Positions 8,112-16,247 of a stretch of DNA of 64,000 nucleotides are shown here, one piece after another (position 1 is the stretch's first letter; the number at the start of each line of letters is the position of its first letter). Source of the stretch: an uncultured Eubacteriales bacterium (GTDB lineage Bacteria > Bacillota > Clostridia > Oscillospirales > Oscillospiraceae); the NCBI GenBank assembly GCA_902492005.1, contig CABUJV010000004.1:1-64000 (forward strand). The letters run 5' to 3'. Both the position numbers and the translations under genes were made by a program. A model generated the notes under the pieces. That model saw nothing but the letters and a program-made list of their open reading frames with translations. It did no database searches and had not been told where the DNA came from.

Positions 8112-9548
8112 ATGCGCCGTGAAGAATTCGGTTTGGAAAATTTGGTGAAGGCCCTGAACCACATGAAAGGGACCCTTCTAATCTGCGACCGGAACCGCAA
8201 CGTGGTCTACTACAACGACGTGGTCTGCTCCGCCCTGGACATCCCCGAGGAACGCTTGAGCGGAGCCAACCTGATGGGTCTGGCGGAGGAGGGCTATATC
8301 CTCAACTCAGCCAGTATCCAGGCCTTTGAGACCCGGCAGTTGAGCATCAAATACGTCCGGGGCAAAATGAAGATGCCCATCCTGACGGTGTCCAATCCAG
8401 TCCTGGACGAAAACGGCGAGGTGGCGCTGGTGGTGGCCGTCAGTTTCAACGAGCAGATCACTGAACTGGTGGCCCGCGAGATGATGGAATCCAGGCAAAA
8501 ATCCATAGAATTGCTGGACTTCTTGTCCTCCAAAATGTCCAATAACGCCACAGTAATTGCAGAGAGCGCGGCTATGAAGGGCATCTTGGCCTTTCTGACC
8601 CGGATCTCCCCCGCAGACAGCAACATCCTGCTGACGGGGGAGACGGGCACCGGCAAGGAGGTGCTTGCCAAATACATCCACAACCAGAGCTCGCGTAGCG
8701 GCGGGGTCTTTATTCCAGTCAACTGCGCGGCCATCCCGGAGAGCCTGATGGAATCGGAGTTTTTCGGCTATGCCAGAGGGGCCTTCACCGGAGCCAACAA
8801 GGAGGGCAAGGCCGGTGTGTTCGAGTTGGCCGACGGCGGCACCATCTTCCTGGATGAAATCGGGGAAATGCCCCTTTTGATCCAGGCCAAATTCCTGCGC
8901 GTCATTGAAACGGGGGAGGTCACCCGTCTGGGCTCGGAGAGCAGCAAAAAGGTGGATTTTCGGCTGGTGGCGGCCACCAACCGGAACCTGGAGGAGATGT
9001 GCGCCCAGGGCCTGTTCCGCAGCGACCTCTACTACCGTCTAAACATCCTCTCCGTGGAAATCCCGCCCCTGCGGGAGCGGCGGGAGGACATCGTGCCGCT
9101 GGCCCGTTTTTTTCTCGACAGGCTCAATAAAAAATACAGCAAAATAAAGATCCTGTCCTACTCCGCCATCCAGCGGCTGGAGCATTACCGCTGGCCCGGC
9201 AACGTCCGGGAACTGCGCAACGTGATTGAGCGGCTGTTCATCACCTCGCCCACCGACATCCTGGAATTCGAGAGCGGGTACAACGCCCTGTCCTTCCGCG
9301 GCGCCGGGCCGGAGGCCTCCCTGGAGGCGCAGGACCGTACGGGCCCGGCCTCTGGTCCGGTCGGGGAGGGCGCCTCCCTGCACGCCGCCGTGGAGGCCTA
9401 TGAAAAGCAGTTCGTTCTGGAGACGCTGGATGCCTGCGGCGGCAGCGTTTCCAAGGCCGCCGGGCGGCTGCGGCTCCACAAGTCGGTGCTGTACCGCAAG
9501 CTGGAAAAATACCGCAGCCGGGAGGCAATTCCCGGCCCGGGGACGTGA
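8112..9548 (+). CDS. sigma-54-dependent enhancer-binding regulator 1 (PAS-AAA+-Fis)
   Basis: 478 residues. An N-terminal PAS-like sensor (about 10-115) precedes an AAA+ domain with Walker A GETGTGKE (about 175-182), the sigma-54 contact loop GAFTGA (about 222-227) and the Walker B region GGTIFLDEIGEM. A Fis-type helix-turn-helix is visible around 430-475 (GSVSKAAGRLRLHKSVLYRKLEKY). The start at 8112 follows GAGGAGGGG; a longer frame from 8088 lacks a better site. It is flanked on both sides by operons with GG-N10-GC promoters (7854-7873 and 9608-9624), so it very likely activates both. It may sense a small acid or its CoA ester through the PAS domain. Confidence 0.92.
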   Translation: MRREEFGLENLVKALNHMKGTLLICDRNRNVVYYNDVVCSALDIPEERLSGANLMGLAEEGYILNSASIQAFETRQLSIKYVRGKMKMPILTVSNPVLDENGEVALVVAVSFNEQITELVAREMMESRQKSIELLDFLSSKMSNNATVIAESAAMKGILAFLTRISPADSNILLTGETGTGKEVLAKYIHNQSSRSGGVFIPVNCAAIPESLMESEFFGYARGAFTGANKEGKAGVFELADGGTIFLDEIGEMPLLIQAKFLRVIETGEVTRLGSESSKKVDFRLVAATNRNLEEMCAQGLFRSDLYYRLNILSVEIPPLRERREDIVPLARFFLDRLNKKYSKIKILSYSAIQRLEHYRWPGNVRELRNVIERLFITSPTDILEFESGYNALSFRGAGPEASLEAQDRTGPASGPVGEGASLHAAVEAYEKQFVLETLDACGGSVSKAAGRLRLHKSVLYRKLEKYRSREAIPGPGT

Positions 9549-9564
9549 CAAATGAATCGTGAGG

Positions 9565-9603
9565 AATGGGAGCTCCGGTGCGGCGCCGGGGCTCCCATTT
9601 TTT
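9565..9603 (+). terminator. terminator of enhancer-binding protein 1
   Basis: Inverted repeat AATGGGAGC...GCTCCCATT with a GC-rich centre, followed by a run of T, 16 bases past the stop codon. Confidence 0.85.
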
Positions 9604-9607
9604 GTGG

Positions 9608-9624
9608 TTGGCACATAATTTGCT
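9608..9624 (+). promoter_or_regulatory. sigma-54 promoter of the first dehydratase operon
   Basis: TTGGCACATAATTTGCT, with GG (9610-9611) and GC (9622-9623) exactly 10 bases apart. It directly follows the terminator of the regulator gene and lies about 60 bases before the ATG at 9682. Confidence 0.88.
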
Positions 9625-9681
9625 TATATCTTGGGCAGGCCGGCAAATCCACTTTTCAAAAAATTAAACGGAGGTAACAGC

Positions 9682-11139
9682 ATGAAAACGGGACAAGAGT
9701 ATAGAGACAGCCTGCGCAGCCGCAACATCAAGGTGTACATCAAAGGACAGCTCCTGGACAGCAAGGACGTGATCGACCACCCCTTTATCAAAGGCCATGT
9801 CAACTCTGCCGCCATGACCTACGAGCTGGCGGAGGACCCCCAGTTTGAGGACCTGATGACCGCTACCTCCCACCTGACCGGGAAAAAGATCAATCGGTTC
9901 ACACACATCCATCAAAGTGTAGATGATTTGGTTAAAAAGGTCAAGATGCTGCGCATGATTTCCCTGAATACTGGCACTTGTTACCAAAGATGCGTGGGTC
10001 TGGACGCCGTCAACTCCATCTACAGCGTCACCTACGAGATGGACCAGAAGCTGGGCACCAACTACCATGAGCGGCTGAAGAAGTACCTGCTGCGCTGGCA
10101 GGAGGAGGACCTGATGGTGGCCGGCGCCATGACCGATCCCAAGGGCGACCGGAGCCTGCGCCCCTCTCAGCAGGCCGACCCCGACCTGTTCGTCCATGTG
10201 GTGAAGAAGGACGACAAGGGCATTTACATCCGGGGCGCCAAGGCCCACATGACCGGCATGGTCAACTCCCACGAAATGCTCATCATGCCCACCTCCGGCT
10301 ACGGCGAGGAGGATCAGGACTACGCCGTCTGCTGCGCCCTGCCCGTGGACGCCCCCGGCGTTATCCACATCTTCGGACGTCAGACCAACGACGACCGGAA
10401 GCTGGAAGGCGAGATCGATCAGGGCAACGCCCGCTACGGCGTGGTCGGCGGCGAGTGCCTGACCATCCTGGAGGATGTGTTCGTGCCTTGGGAAAACGTC
10501 TTTATGTGCGGCGAGTATCCGTTCTCCGGAATGCTGGTGGAGCGCTTCGCCTGCTATCACCGGCAGAACTACGGCGGCTGCAAGGGCGGCGTGTCCGACA
10601 TCGTCATCGGCGCCGCCGCCACCGTGGCCGACATGAGCGGCTACGGCAAGGCCACCCACATCAAGGATAAGCTCAACGAGATGATTCATCTGGCCGAGAC
10701 CCTGTACTGCTGCTCCATCGCCTGCTCGGCCGAGGGCAAGCCCACCGCCGCGGGCAACTACTATGTGGACCCCCTGCTGGCCAACGTGGGCAAGCACAAC
10801 GTCACCAAGCTGATCTACGACATCGACCGCCTTGCCCAGGATGTAGGCGGCGGCATTCTGGCCACCCTGCCCTCCGAGGCCGACTTCCGCAGCCCCGAAG
10901 TCGGCAAGTACGTGGAAAAGTACATGCGCGGCGTGGCCTCGGTGCCCACCGAGGACCGCATGCGGATGATCCGTCTGGTGGAAGTCATGACTGGCGGCGT
11001 GGCCCTGGTGGAGTCCATGCACGGCGCCGGCTCGCCCCAGGCCCAGAAGATCATGTACTCCAAGCTCTCCGGCCTGGAGAACAAGAAGAAGGCGGCCATG
11101 AAGATCGCCGGTGTGGACCCCAGCAAGTATTCGAAATAA
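9682..11139 (+). CDS. 4-hydroxybutyryl-CoA dehydratase / vinylacetyl-CoA isomerase family (copy 1)
   Basis: 485 residues, the family length. The N-terminal acyl-CoA-dehydrogenase-like half opens EYRDSLRSRNIKVYIKG. Known [4Fe-4S] ligands of the family are present: the C-x3-C pair in GTCYQRCVG and His-x6-Cys in YHRQNYGGC. The C terminus keeps ESMHGAGSPQAQ. The enzyme uses FAD and a [4Fe-4S] cluster for ketyl-radical loss of water from a 4-hydroxyacyl-CoA. The start follows GGAGGT. It is first in an operon with a Cys-motif protein, NifU-like scaffold and CoA-transferase under a sigma-54 promoter. A 4-hydroxybutyrate-like substrate is plausible, but paralogues at 16248 and 54166 show that the family here is diversified. 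Confidence 0.88.
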   Translation: MKTGQEYRDSLRSRNIKVYIKGQLLDSKDVIDHPFIKGHVNSAAMTYELAEDPQFEDLMTATSHLTGKKINRFTHIHQSVDDLVKKVKMLRMISLNTGTCYQRCVGLDAVNSIYSVTYEMDQKLGTNYHERLKKYLLRWQEEDLMVAGAMTDPKGDRSLRPSQQADPDLFVHVVKKDDKGIYIRGAKAHMTGMVNSHEMLIMPTSGYGEEDQDYAVCCALPVDAPGVIHIFGRQTNDDRKLEGEIDQGNARYGVVGGECLTILEDVFVPWENVFMCGEYPFSGMLVERFACYHRQNYGGCKGGVSDIVIGAAATVADMSGYGKATHIKDKLNEMIHLAETLYCCSIACSAEGKPTAAGNYYVDPLLANVGKHNVTKLIYDIDRLAQDVGGGILATLPSEADFRSPEVGKYVEKYMRGVASVPTEDRMRMIRLVEVMTGGVALVESMHGAGSPQAQKIMYSKLSGLENKKKAAMKIAGVDPSKYSK

Positions 11140-11152
11140 GCAGGTTCCCGCT

Positions 11153-11449
11153 TTGAAGGTAGGCGTAAAGTTCTGCGGGCACTGCGCGCCCCGCATGGAT
11201 ATGGCGGAGCTCTGCGAAACGCTGCGGGCGCGGGCGCCCGAGCTGGTCTTTGGCTACTATGCCAAGGACCCCGCCGTAGACGTGCTCCTGATTCTCAACG
11301 CCTGTCCGGCCGAATGTGCCAGCCGTCCTGATTTCCAGGGGCCGGTGATCCTGGTCTCCCCCGACACAGTGGATCACTGGCCCACCCCTCCTGAACAGCT
11401 CTGCAGCAGTATCCTCCGCCGGATTCAGACCGTGGCCCGGTCCGGCTGA
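11153..11449 (+). CDS. small Cys-motif protein linked to radical dehydratase (VGVK-CGxC family, copy 1)
   Basis: About 98 residues, not a family I recognise. It begins KVGVKFCGHCAPRMD and has a second motif LLILNACPAEC, giving two close Cys pairs (C-x2-C and C-x3-C) suited to binding a metal or Fe-S cluster or to thiol redox chemistry. No ATG lies near the conserved start. A TTG at 11153, 13 bases after the dehydratase stop, gives a protein that begins exactly at the conserved block, with GCAGG upstream. A homologue with the same motifs follows the dehydratase at 54166 (see 55647-56009). The position between the dehydratase and a NifU-like scaffold suggests help with cluster assembly or repair; that is inference. 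Confidence 0.72.
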   Translation: MKVGVKFCGHCAPRMDMAELCETLRARAPELVFGYYAKDPAVDVLLILNACPAECASRPDFQGPVILVSPDTVDHWPTPPEQLCSSILRRIQTVARSG

Positions 11450-11538
11450 GGCAGAGGGCAGAGGGTATAAAACGAAGCCGGGGCGGAGGAATCGTCAGCG
11501 GGCGGTTCTTCCGTCTTTTTCCAGCGAAAGGAGCAATC

Positions 11539-11823
11539 ATGATGCGGGAAGCCATCGAACGTGCCCTGAACGAATACGCCCGGCCGGTCCTGCGGGAACA
11601 CTGCGGCGAGGTGGAGGTCACCCGGATTGAGGGGGACACCGTTTACGTGCGGCTTCTGGGTCAGTGCGCCGGCTGTGCCTCGGCCTATTACACCGTGGAC
11701 GAGGTTCTGGAACGGGTACTGCGGCAGCACGTGCCCGGCGTGGAGCATGTGGAGCTGGACACGCTTGACCTGGACCTCTATCAGTATGCCAGACAACTGC
11801 TGCGGCGGGAGAGTCCGGGATAG
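11539..11823 (+). CDS. NifU-like C-terminal domain protein (Fe-S cluster scaffold)
   Basis: 94 residues, a stand-alone Nfu-type domain: an alpha/beta unit ending in VRLLGQCAGCASAYYT, whose C-x2-C is the cluster-binding motif, then a helix and VPGVEHVEL. AAAGGAG precedes the ATG pair at 11539/11542. Nfu proteins carry a [4Fe-4S] cluster to target enzymes. Here the likely target is the dehydratase encoded 400 bases upstream, since no general isc/suf genes are near. It lies 41 bases before the CoA-transferase. Confidence 0.85.
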   Translation: MMREAIERALNEYARPVLREHCGEVEVTRIEGDTVYVRLLGQCAGCASAYYTVDEVLERVLRQHVPGVEHVELDTLDLDLYQYARQLLRRESPG

Positions 11824-11863
11824 CCTCCCCCGTCTGCGCCAGATCAAAGAAGGGAGCGACTTT

Positions 11864-13417
11864 ATGAGCAAGATCGTCAGTATGGACACCGCGCTGGACC
11901 TGATCCGGGACGGCGCCGTGGTGGGCACGTCGGGCTTTATGATCGCCGGAACCCCTGAGTCCATCTTCCGCGCCATGGGAGAGCGGTATGAGCAGTCCGG
12001 CCACCCCCGGGATCTGACCTGTGTGTTCTGCGCCAGCCAGGGCAATACCGAAGGACAGGGCTACGACCACCTGGCCCAGGACGGCATGATCGCCAAGATT
12101 ATCGGCGGCCACTTCGGCCTGACCCCCAAGCTGGGCAAATATATGGCGGAAAACAAATGCCAGGCCTACAACTACCCTTTGGGCGTGGTGGCCGGCATTT
12201 TCCGGGCGGCCATCCAGCAGCGCCCCGGCGAACTGACCAAGGTGGGCCTCAAGACCTTTGTGGACCCCCGGCTGGAGGGTGGCAAAATCAACGCCGTCAC
12301 CACCGAGGACCTGGTGAAGGTGGTGGAGTTTGAGGGGGAGGAATGGCTGTGGTACCCCACCCCCAAATTTGACGTGGCCATCATCCGCGGCACCACTGGG
12401 GACGAGGACGGCAACATCACCATCGAGCACGAGCCGGTGAATCTGGAGATGCGCACCATCGCCATGGCGGTCAAGGCCTGCGGCGGCAAGGTCATCGTCC
12501 AGGTGAAGAATGCCGTCCGCGCCGGCAGCCTCACCGCCGACCGGGTGGAAATTCCTGGGATCTTTGTGGACGCGGTGGTGGTCTCCCCCGACCCCATCGA
12601 GGAGCACCGCCAGACCAAGGCCTATTTTTACGACCCCAGCATGTCCGGCCACATCAACGTCCCCGTGGACTCCATCCCGCCCCTGCCCCTGGACGTGCGC
12701 AAGGTCCTGGCACGCCGGGCCGCCATAGAACTGACCCCCCATGCCGTCATCAATCTGGGCATCGGCGTGCCGGAGGGCGTGGCGGTCGTGGCCGCCGAGG
12801 AGGGCTTTGGCGATCAGCTCACCATGACCACCGAAAGCGGCGTGATGGGGGGCATCCCCTGCGGCGGCGGCGCCTTTGGCGCCGGGCAGAACGCCCTGGG
12901 CATCCTCGACATGCGCACGATGTTCGACTTCTATGACGGCGGCGGCCTGGACATGACCGTTCTGGGCCTGGCTGAGGTCAACGCCAAGGGCGACATCAAC
13001 GTGGGGCGTTTCGGCCCCAAAACGCCGGGCTGCGGCGGCTTCATCAACATTTCTCAAAATACCGGCAAGGTGGTTTTCTGCGGCTCCTTCACCTCCGGCG
13101 GTCTGGAACTGGAGATTGGGAACGGTGCGCTTCACATCGTCAAGGAGGGCCGCAACCGCAAGTTTGTGGAGACCGTTCAGCAGGTCACCTACAGCGGCGA
13201 ATACGGAGCCTCGATCGACCAGGAGGTGCTCTATGTCACCGAGCGGGCGGTCTTCCGGCTCACCCGGGCGGGCATCGTTCTGACGGAGATTGCCCCCGGC
13301 GTGGACCTGCAAAAGGATGTGCTGGACCAGATGGGCTTTCTTCCCATCCTGTCCAAGGACTTAAAGCAGATGGACTCCAGGATTTTCCGGGCGGAAAAAA
13401 TGGGACTCACCATCTGA
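11864..13417 (+). CDS. acyl-CoA:acetate (propionate-type) CoA-transferase, fused alpha/beta subunits
   Basis: 517 residues, a full-length family I CoA-transferase of the Pct/YdiF type. The alpha half carries GTSGFMIAGTPESIF and GGHFGLTPKLGKYM. The beta half carries NLGIGVPEGVAVVAAEEG and MTTESGVMGGIPCGG, where the Glu in TES forms the covalent CoA thioester, then GGGLDMTVLGLAEV. It transfers CoA from acetyl-CoA or another acyl-CoA onto the incoming carboxylic acid, activating it for the dehydratase. GAAGGGAG precedes the ATG at 11864. Last gene of the sigma-54 operon beginning at 9682. Confidence 0.9.
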   Translation: MSKIVSMDTALDLIRDGAVVGTSGFMIAGTPESIFRAMGERYEQSGHPRDLTCVFCASQGNTEGQGYDHLAQDGMIAKIIGGHFGLTPKLGKYMAENKCQAYNYPLGVVAGIFRAAIQQRPGELTKVGLKTFVDPRLEGGKINAVTTEDLVKVVEFEGEEWLWYPTPKFDVAIIRGTTGDEDGNITIEHEPVNLEMRTIAMAVKACGGKVIVQVKNAVRAGSLTADRVEIPGIFVDAVVVSPDPIEEHRQTKAYFYDPSMSGHINVPVDSIPPLPLDVRKVLARRAAIELTPHAVINLGIGVPEGVAVVAAEEGFGDQLTMTTESGVMGGIPCGGGAFGAGQNALGILDMRTMFDFYDGGGLDMTVLGLAEVNAKGDINVGRFGPKTPGCGGFINISQNTGKVVFCGSFTSGGLELEIGNGALHIVKEGRNRKFVETVQQVTYSGEYGASIDQEVLYVTERAVFRLTRAGIVLTEIAPGVDLQKDVLDQMGFLPILSKDLKQMDSRIFRAEKMGLTI

Positions 13418-13668
13418 GCGCTTCCGAAGCCGCCTCCATGCTTCCGGACGGTCTGGTGAAAGAAGCTCTGTCCGGAGCGCCGGGTGAGGGCGCCGCATGG
13501 TGCGCAGGCGGCGCCGCAGCCGGCCGGCAGGGCGCACAGCATGGTCAGGGTCAGAATGACTGCAAGAAACCGTTTTATGTTGATCCCCCTTCAAAATGGA
13601 GGTATCCACGTCTTTACGGCGATTGCGGGCTGCCCCTCACCCTCCGGCGCGCATCGGAGATGGGCGGG
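13418..13668. other. non-coding stretch with a possible decayed lipoprotein gene start
   Basis: No convincing gene is seen between the CoA-transferase stop and the terminator. On the minus strand near 13578 a frame reads IKRFLAVILTLTMLCALPAGC, which looks like a lipoprotein signal peptide with lipobox. It has GGGGGAT in front but ATA instead of a start codon, and beyond the Cys it runs antisense into the CoA-transferase. It may be the remnant of a lipoprotein gene whose body was lost. Confidence 0.3.
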
Positions 13669-13717
13669 GCAAGAGAAACGCTCCCCGGCCCAAAAAGCCG
13701 GGGAGCGTTTCTCTTGC
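13669..13717. terminator. bidirectional terminator between convergent operons
   Basis: A perfect 21-bp stem (13669-13689 with 13697-13717) with loop CCAAAAA separates the plus-strand CoA-transferase operon from the minus-strand EFR1 gene. Confidence 0.8.
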
Positions 13718-13820
13718 GTTTGGAAGGAGCTTTGAACCTCCGGAAGGGGAGACCGGAGGCGCCATGGACAGGGTGGGAAGAAACCGTGCAGGCCGGATTC
13801 AGAAGCGCCGGAGCGGGCGC

Positions 13821-14636
13821 TCAGACAAATACGGTGGGTTCCGCCCGCCGGGCGTAGGTCTTTTCCAGATCGCATTTGTGGTATAGGTAGCTCTCGTCGT
13901 CGTAGTACCGGGCCTCCACGGGACATTTTTTGATGCAGGCTCCACATTTGATACAGATGTTGATAAAATTCCGCACGTCCGCCGGGTCGATGGAGCCCAT
14001 CGGGCAGATCTGGGCGCAGTGACCGCAGCCGGTGCAGGTATCCCGGGTCTTGGGCCGGACCTTGCGGATGTCGATGGGGTTTCCGTCCTGGTCCCGAGGC
14101 TGGTAGTAGCCGCCCAGCGGTCCCTCGTTGTCCAGCTGCACCGGGGAGACGACCTGGCCGGTACGCAGAACGGCAAAGATGCGGCAGGCGAATTCTGAGG
14201 CCACGGACAAGTCGGCGTAATCCGGTCTGCCCTTTCCCAGGGTGTAGGAAAAGGCGTGCTCGCCCACGAAGGCGCCTGCCGCCACGGTCTGGAAGCCGCG
14301 GAGCTCCAGCAGGTTGCGCAGCTCTTTCAGGGCCTCATCGTAATTGCGGTTACCGAACAGGACCACCGGCACCGCCTGGGCGCCGTTCCCCTCCAGGGTG
14401 TTCAGGTACTTGAGCAATACGTTGGGAACGCGGCCGGCGTATACCGGCACGCCGAGTACCACAAGATCGGATTTCAGAAAGCGTTTTGCCTCCTGCCGGG
14501 CCGGGGGCAGCGTGAAGTCAAAATACAGCACCGGGTGCCCGATGGACTTGGCAAGGCGCCCGGCAAGATGAGTGACCATCTTTTCCGTGGTGCCTGTCGG
14601 GCTGAAGTAGGCTGCCCAGACACGTTGAATCTCCAT
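13821..14636 (-). CDS. EFR1-type flavodoxin-ferredoxin fusion protein
   Basis: 271 residues. The N-terminal flavodoxin-like domain begins WAAYFSPTGTTEKMV (FMN phosphate loop) and has VVLGVPVYAGRVP. The C-terminal part has two [4Fe-4S] motifs, CTGCGHCAQICP and CIKCGACIKKCP. Such EFR1 proteins shuttle low-potential electrons. The start at 14636 follows GAGAGGAG, and a longer frame to 14654 lacks a site. It is the last gene of the second sigma-54 operon, after a dehydratase and a permease, so a role in reductively activating or supplying electrons to the dehydratase pathway is possible but not proven. Confidence 0.88.
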   Translation of the reverse strand: MEIQRVWAAYFSPTGTTEKMVTHLAGRLAKSIGHPVLYFDFTLPPARQEAKRFLKSDLVVLGVPVYAGRVPNVLLKYLNTLEGNGAQAVPVVLFGNRNYDEALKELRNLLELRGFQTVAAGAFVGEHAFSYTLGKGRPDYADLSVASEFACRIFAVLRTGQVVSPVQLDNEGPLGGYYQPRDQDGNPIDIRKVRPKTRDTCTGCGHCAQICPMGSIDPADVRNFINICIKCGACIKKCPVEARYYDDESYLYHKCDLEKTYARRAEPTVFV

Positions 14637-14702
14637 TTGATACACTCCTCTCAATGCGTTCAGAATGCCTTGGGCAGTCTTTGCATAAATGTACAGCAGG
14701 GT

Positions 14703-16130
14703 TTAGAGTTCCTCGTCAGATACGGTCGCGATTACCTCGGGGATGATCTCTTCCTCCAGGATCTCTTCCAGAGATTCAGAGCCCTCAGTCTGGGCGGCAT
14801 ACTTGGCCGTACGGAAGGCCCCCATCACAATGCACAGTCCCAGACCAATGGCCAGCCCCCAGGTCGCGCCCTTGACGGCCAGGAAAATGGCGGTGACGCC
14901 CGCCACGCCCATCTCCGTACGCGTCTTGCACATTTCAATGGCAATGTAGAAGCAGGCAAAGGCCTGCACCAGCATCGTGATGGACATTCCCACCTGTAGA
15001 CAGGGCTTGAAGATACTGACCACGCCCATCCAGATTGTGCCCAGCATCAGGGCGGTATTCAGGGAGAACAGACCGCCGAAGATGCTGTCCATATCCTTTC
15101 GGCCGTGCTTATACCGCTCCAGAATGGACACGTGGGTGGCCCCCCACAGGGGACCGCTCAACACCGCGCCGTAGGGGGCGATGAGGGAGAGGATCAGATT
15201 GCGGATGCCGCAGATGATGTTGGAACGGTTGCCGTCATAGGCGATGACCTCGTCGGTACGGACGGCGTCGGCGTCGTTGGTGACGGTCTCGGCAAAGACG
15301 AAGTCACCGAAGGCGATGATGTAGCAGGTGATGGCCATGGGGATGGCCTTGATAAAGGTCGAAAGGGGCGGGAAGCCCAGCCCGAATACGGTGTAGTTCT
15401 TGATGATCTCGGGGTAGCGGGTAAAGTCGATGAAGGAGAAGTCCATGGTGGGCCAGGGGATCTCCCCCACCAGATAGGCGATAAGGCAGGCGCCCACCAT
15501 GCCGGGCAGCATGCCGTACTTGGCGATGAGCTTAAACACCTTGTTCGTGTGCACGCGGCTGAGGAAGTGGACCGAGAACATGGTGATAAAGGAGATGGCC
15601 ATGCCGCAGAGCACGGAGATCTCGATGCCCTGCATCCGGGTACCGGCCACGCTGATGACCGAGGAGATGCCCGCGCCCAGAATGATGCCGATGCGCAGGG
15701 AGTTGGGCACCATGGCGGTGATCTTTTTGCCCAGGCCGCTGATGCCCAGGAAGAGGAAGATCAGTGCCATCAGAAGTCCCAGGGCGATGGTGGCGTGAAT
15801 GCGCTCCGGGCCCGCGGCAAAATTTGCCACGCCCCATGCGCCGATCAGAGGGATGGCCGGGGTGATCCACCCTGCCGACACCGGGTCCCCGAAGCAGACG
15901 TGGAGGTTATACAGGAAGCTGTTGATCGTGACCATGAGAATGGCCAGCTCAAAGGGGATGCCCAGCATCTCCTGGTGTGCGGTGATGGAGCTCATGGGGA
16001 TGGCGATCAGCAAAAAACCCTGGATCGCTTCCGGCCACTCCCACCGAAAATGATAAAAGGGAACGCGTATTTTGAAGATGCCTGCCTTGATATGCGGTTG
16101 TTCCTGTCCGTCAATGCGATGAACTGCCAT
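14703..16130 (-). CDS. multi-pass permease (UraA/SLC26-like fold), substrate unknown
   Basis: 475 residues with about a dozen hydrophobic segments. Landmarks are QGFLLIAIPMSSITAHQEM, GDPVSAGWITPAIPLIGAWG, a Gly-rich LRIGIILGAGISSVISVAG and FGDFVFAETVTNDADAVR. The repeat architecture suggests the 7+7 inverted repeat fold of nucleobase/SulP/benzoate transporters, so an anionic substrate is likely. It ends in a Glu-rich cytosolic tail (SLEEILEEEIIPEV). The start at 16130 follows GGAGGTG. It lies between the dehydratase copy 2 and the EFR1 gene, so it probably imports the acid used by that operon. Exact family is uncertain. Confidence 0.75.
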   Translation of the reverse strand: MAVHRIDGQEQPHIKAGIFKIRVPFYHFRWEWPEAIQGFLLIAIPMSSITAHQEMLGIPFELAILMVTINSFLYNLHVCFGDPVSAGWITPAIPLIGAWGVANFAAGPERIHATIALGLLMALIFLFLGISGLGKKITAMVPNSLRIGIILGAGISSVISVAGTRMQGIEISVLCGMAISFITMFSVHFLSRVHTNKVFKLIAKYGMLPGMVGACLIAYLVGEIPWPTMDFSFIDFTRYPEIIKNYTVFGLGFPPLSTFIKAIPMAITCYIIAFGDFVFAETVTNDADAVRTDEVIAYDGNRSNIICGIRNLILSLIAPYGAVLSGPLWGATHVSILERYKHGRKDMDSIFGGLFSLNTALMLGTIWMGVVSIFKPCLQVGMSITMLVQAFACFYIAIEMCKTRTEMGVAGVTAIFLAVKGATWGLAIGLGLCIVMGAFRTAKYAAQTEGSESLEEILEEEIIPEVIATVSDEEL

Positions 16131-16193
16131 GAATACACCTCCGTTTGATTCGACTGCGTCACTTCCATTCCTGTTTTTGGTCAAAAGTCATGC

Positions 16194-16225
16194 GGCCGGG
16201 CCGCAGTATCCGCTGCGGCCCGGCC
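16194..16225 (-). terminator. intra-operon hairpin between dehydratase copy 2 and permease
   Basis: A perfect 13-bp GC stem (16194-16206 with 16213-16225) follows the dehydratase stop. On the minus strand it is followed by ACTTTTGACC, so it may be an attenuator or a 3'-end stabiliser that lowers permease expression relative to the dehydratase. Confidence 0.5.
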
Positions 16226-16247
16226 ACGGAGTTGGGGAGGAGGGTGA

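Noticed and set aside
11618..13312. A 564-codon minus-strand frame opposite the CoA-transferase
   Set aside because: Composition is typical of an antisense shadow (His/Gly/Asp/Val-rich), and the plus-strand gene is certain.
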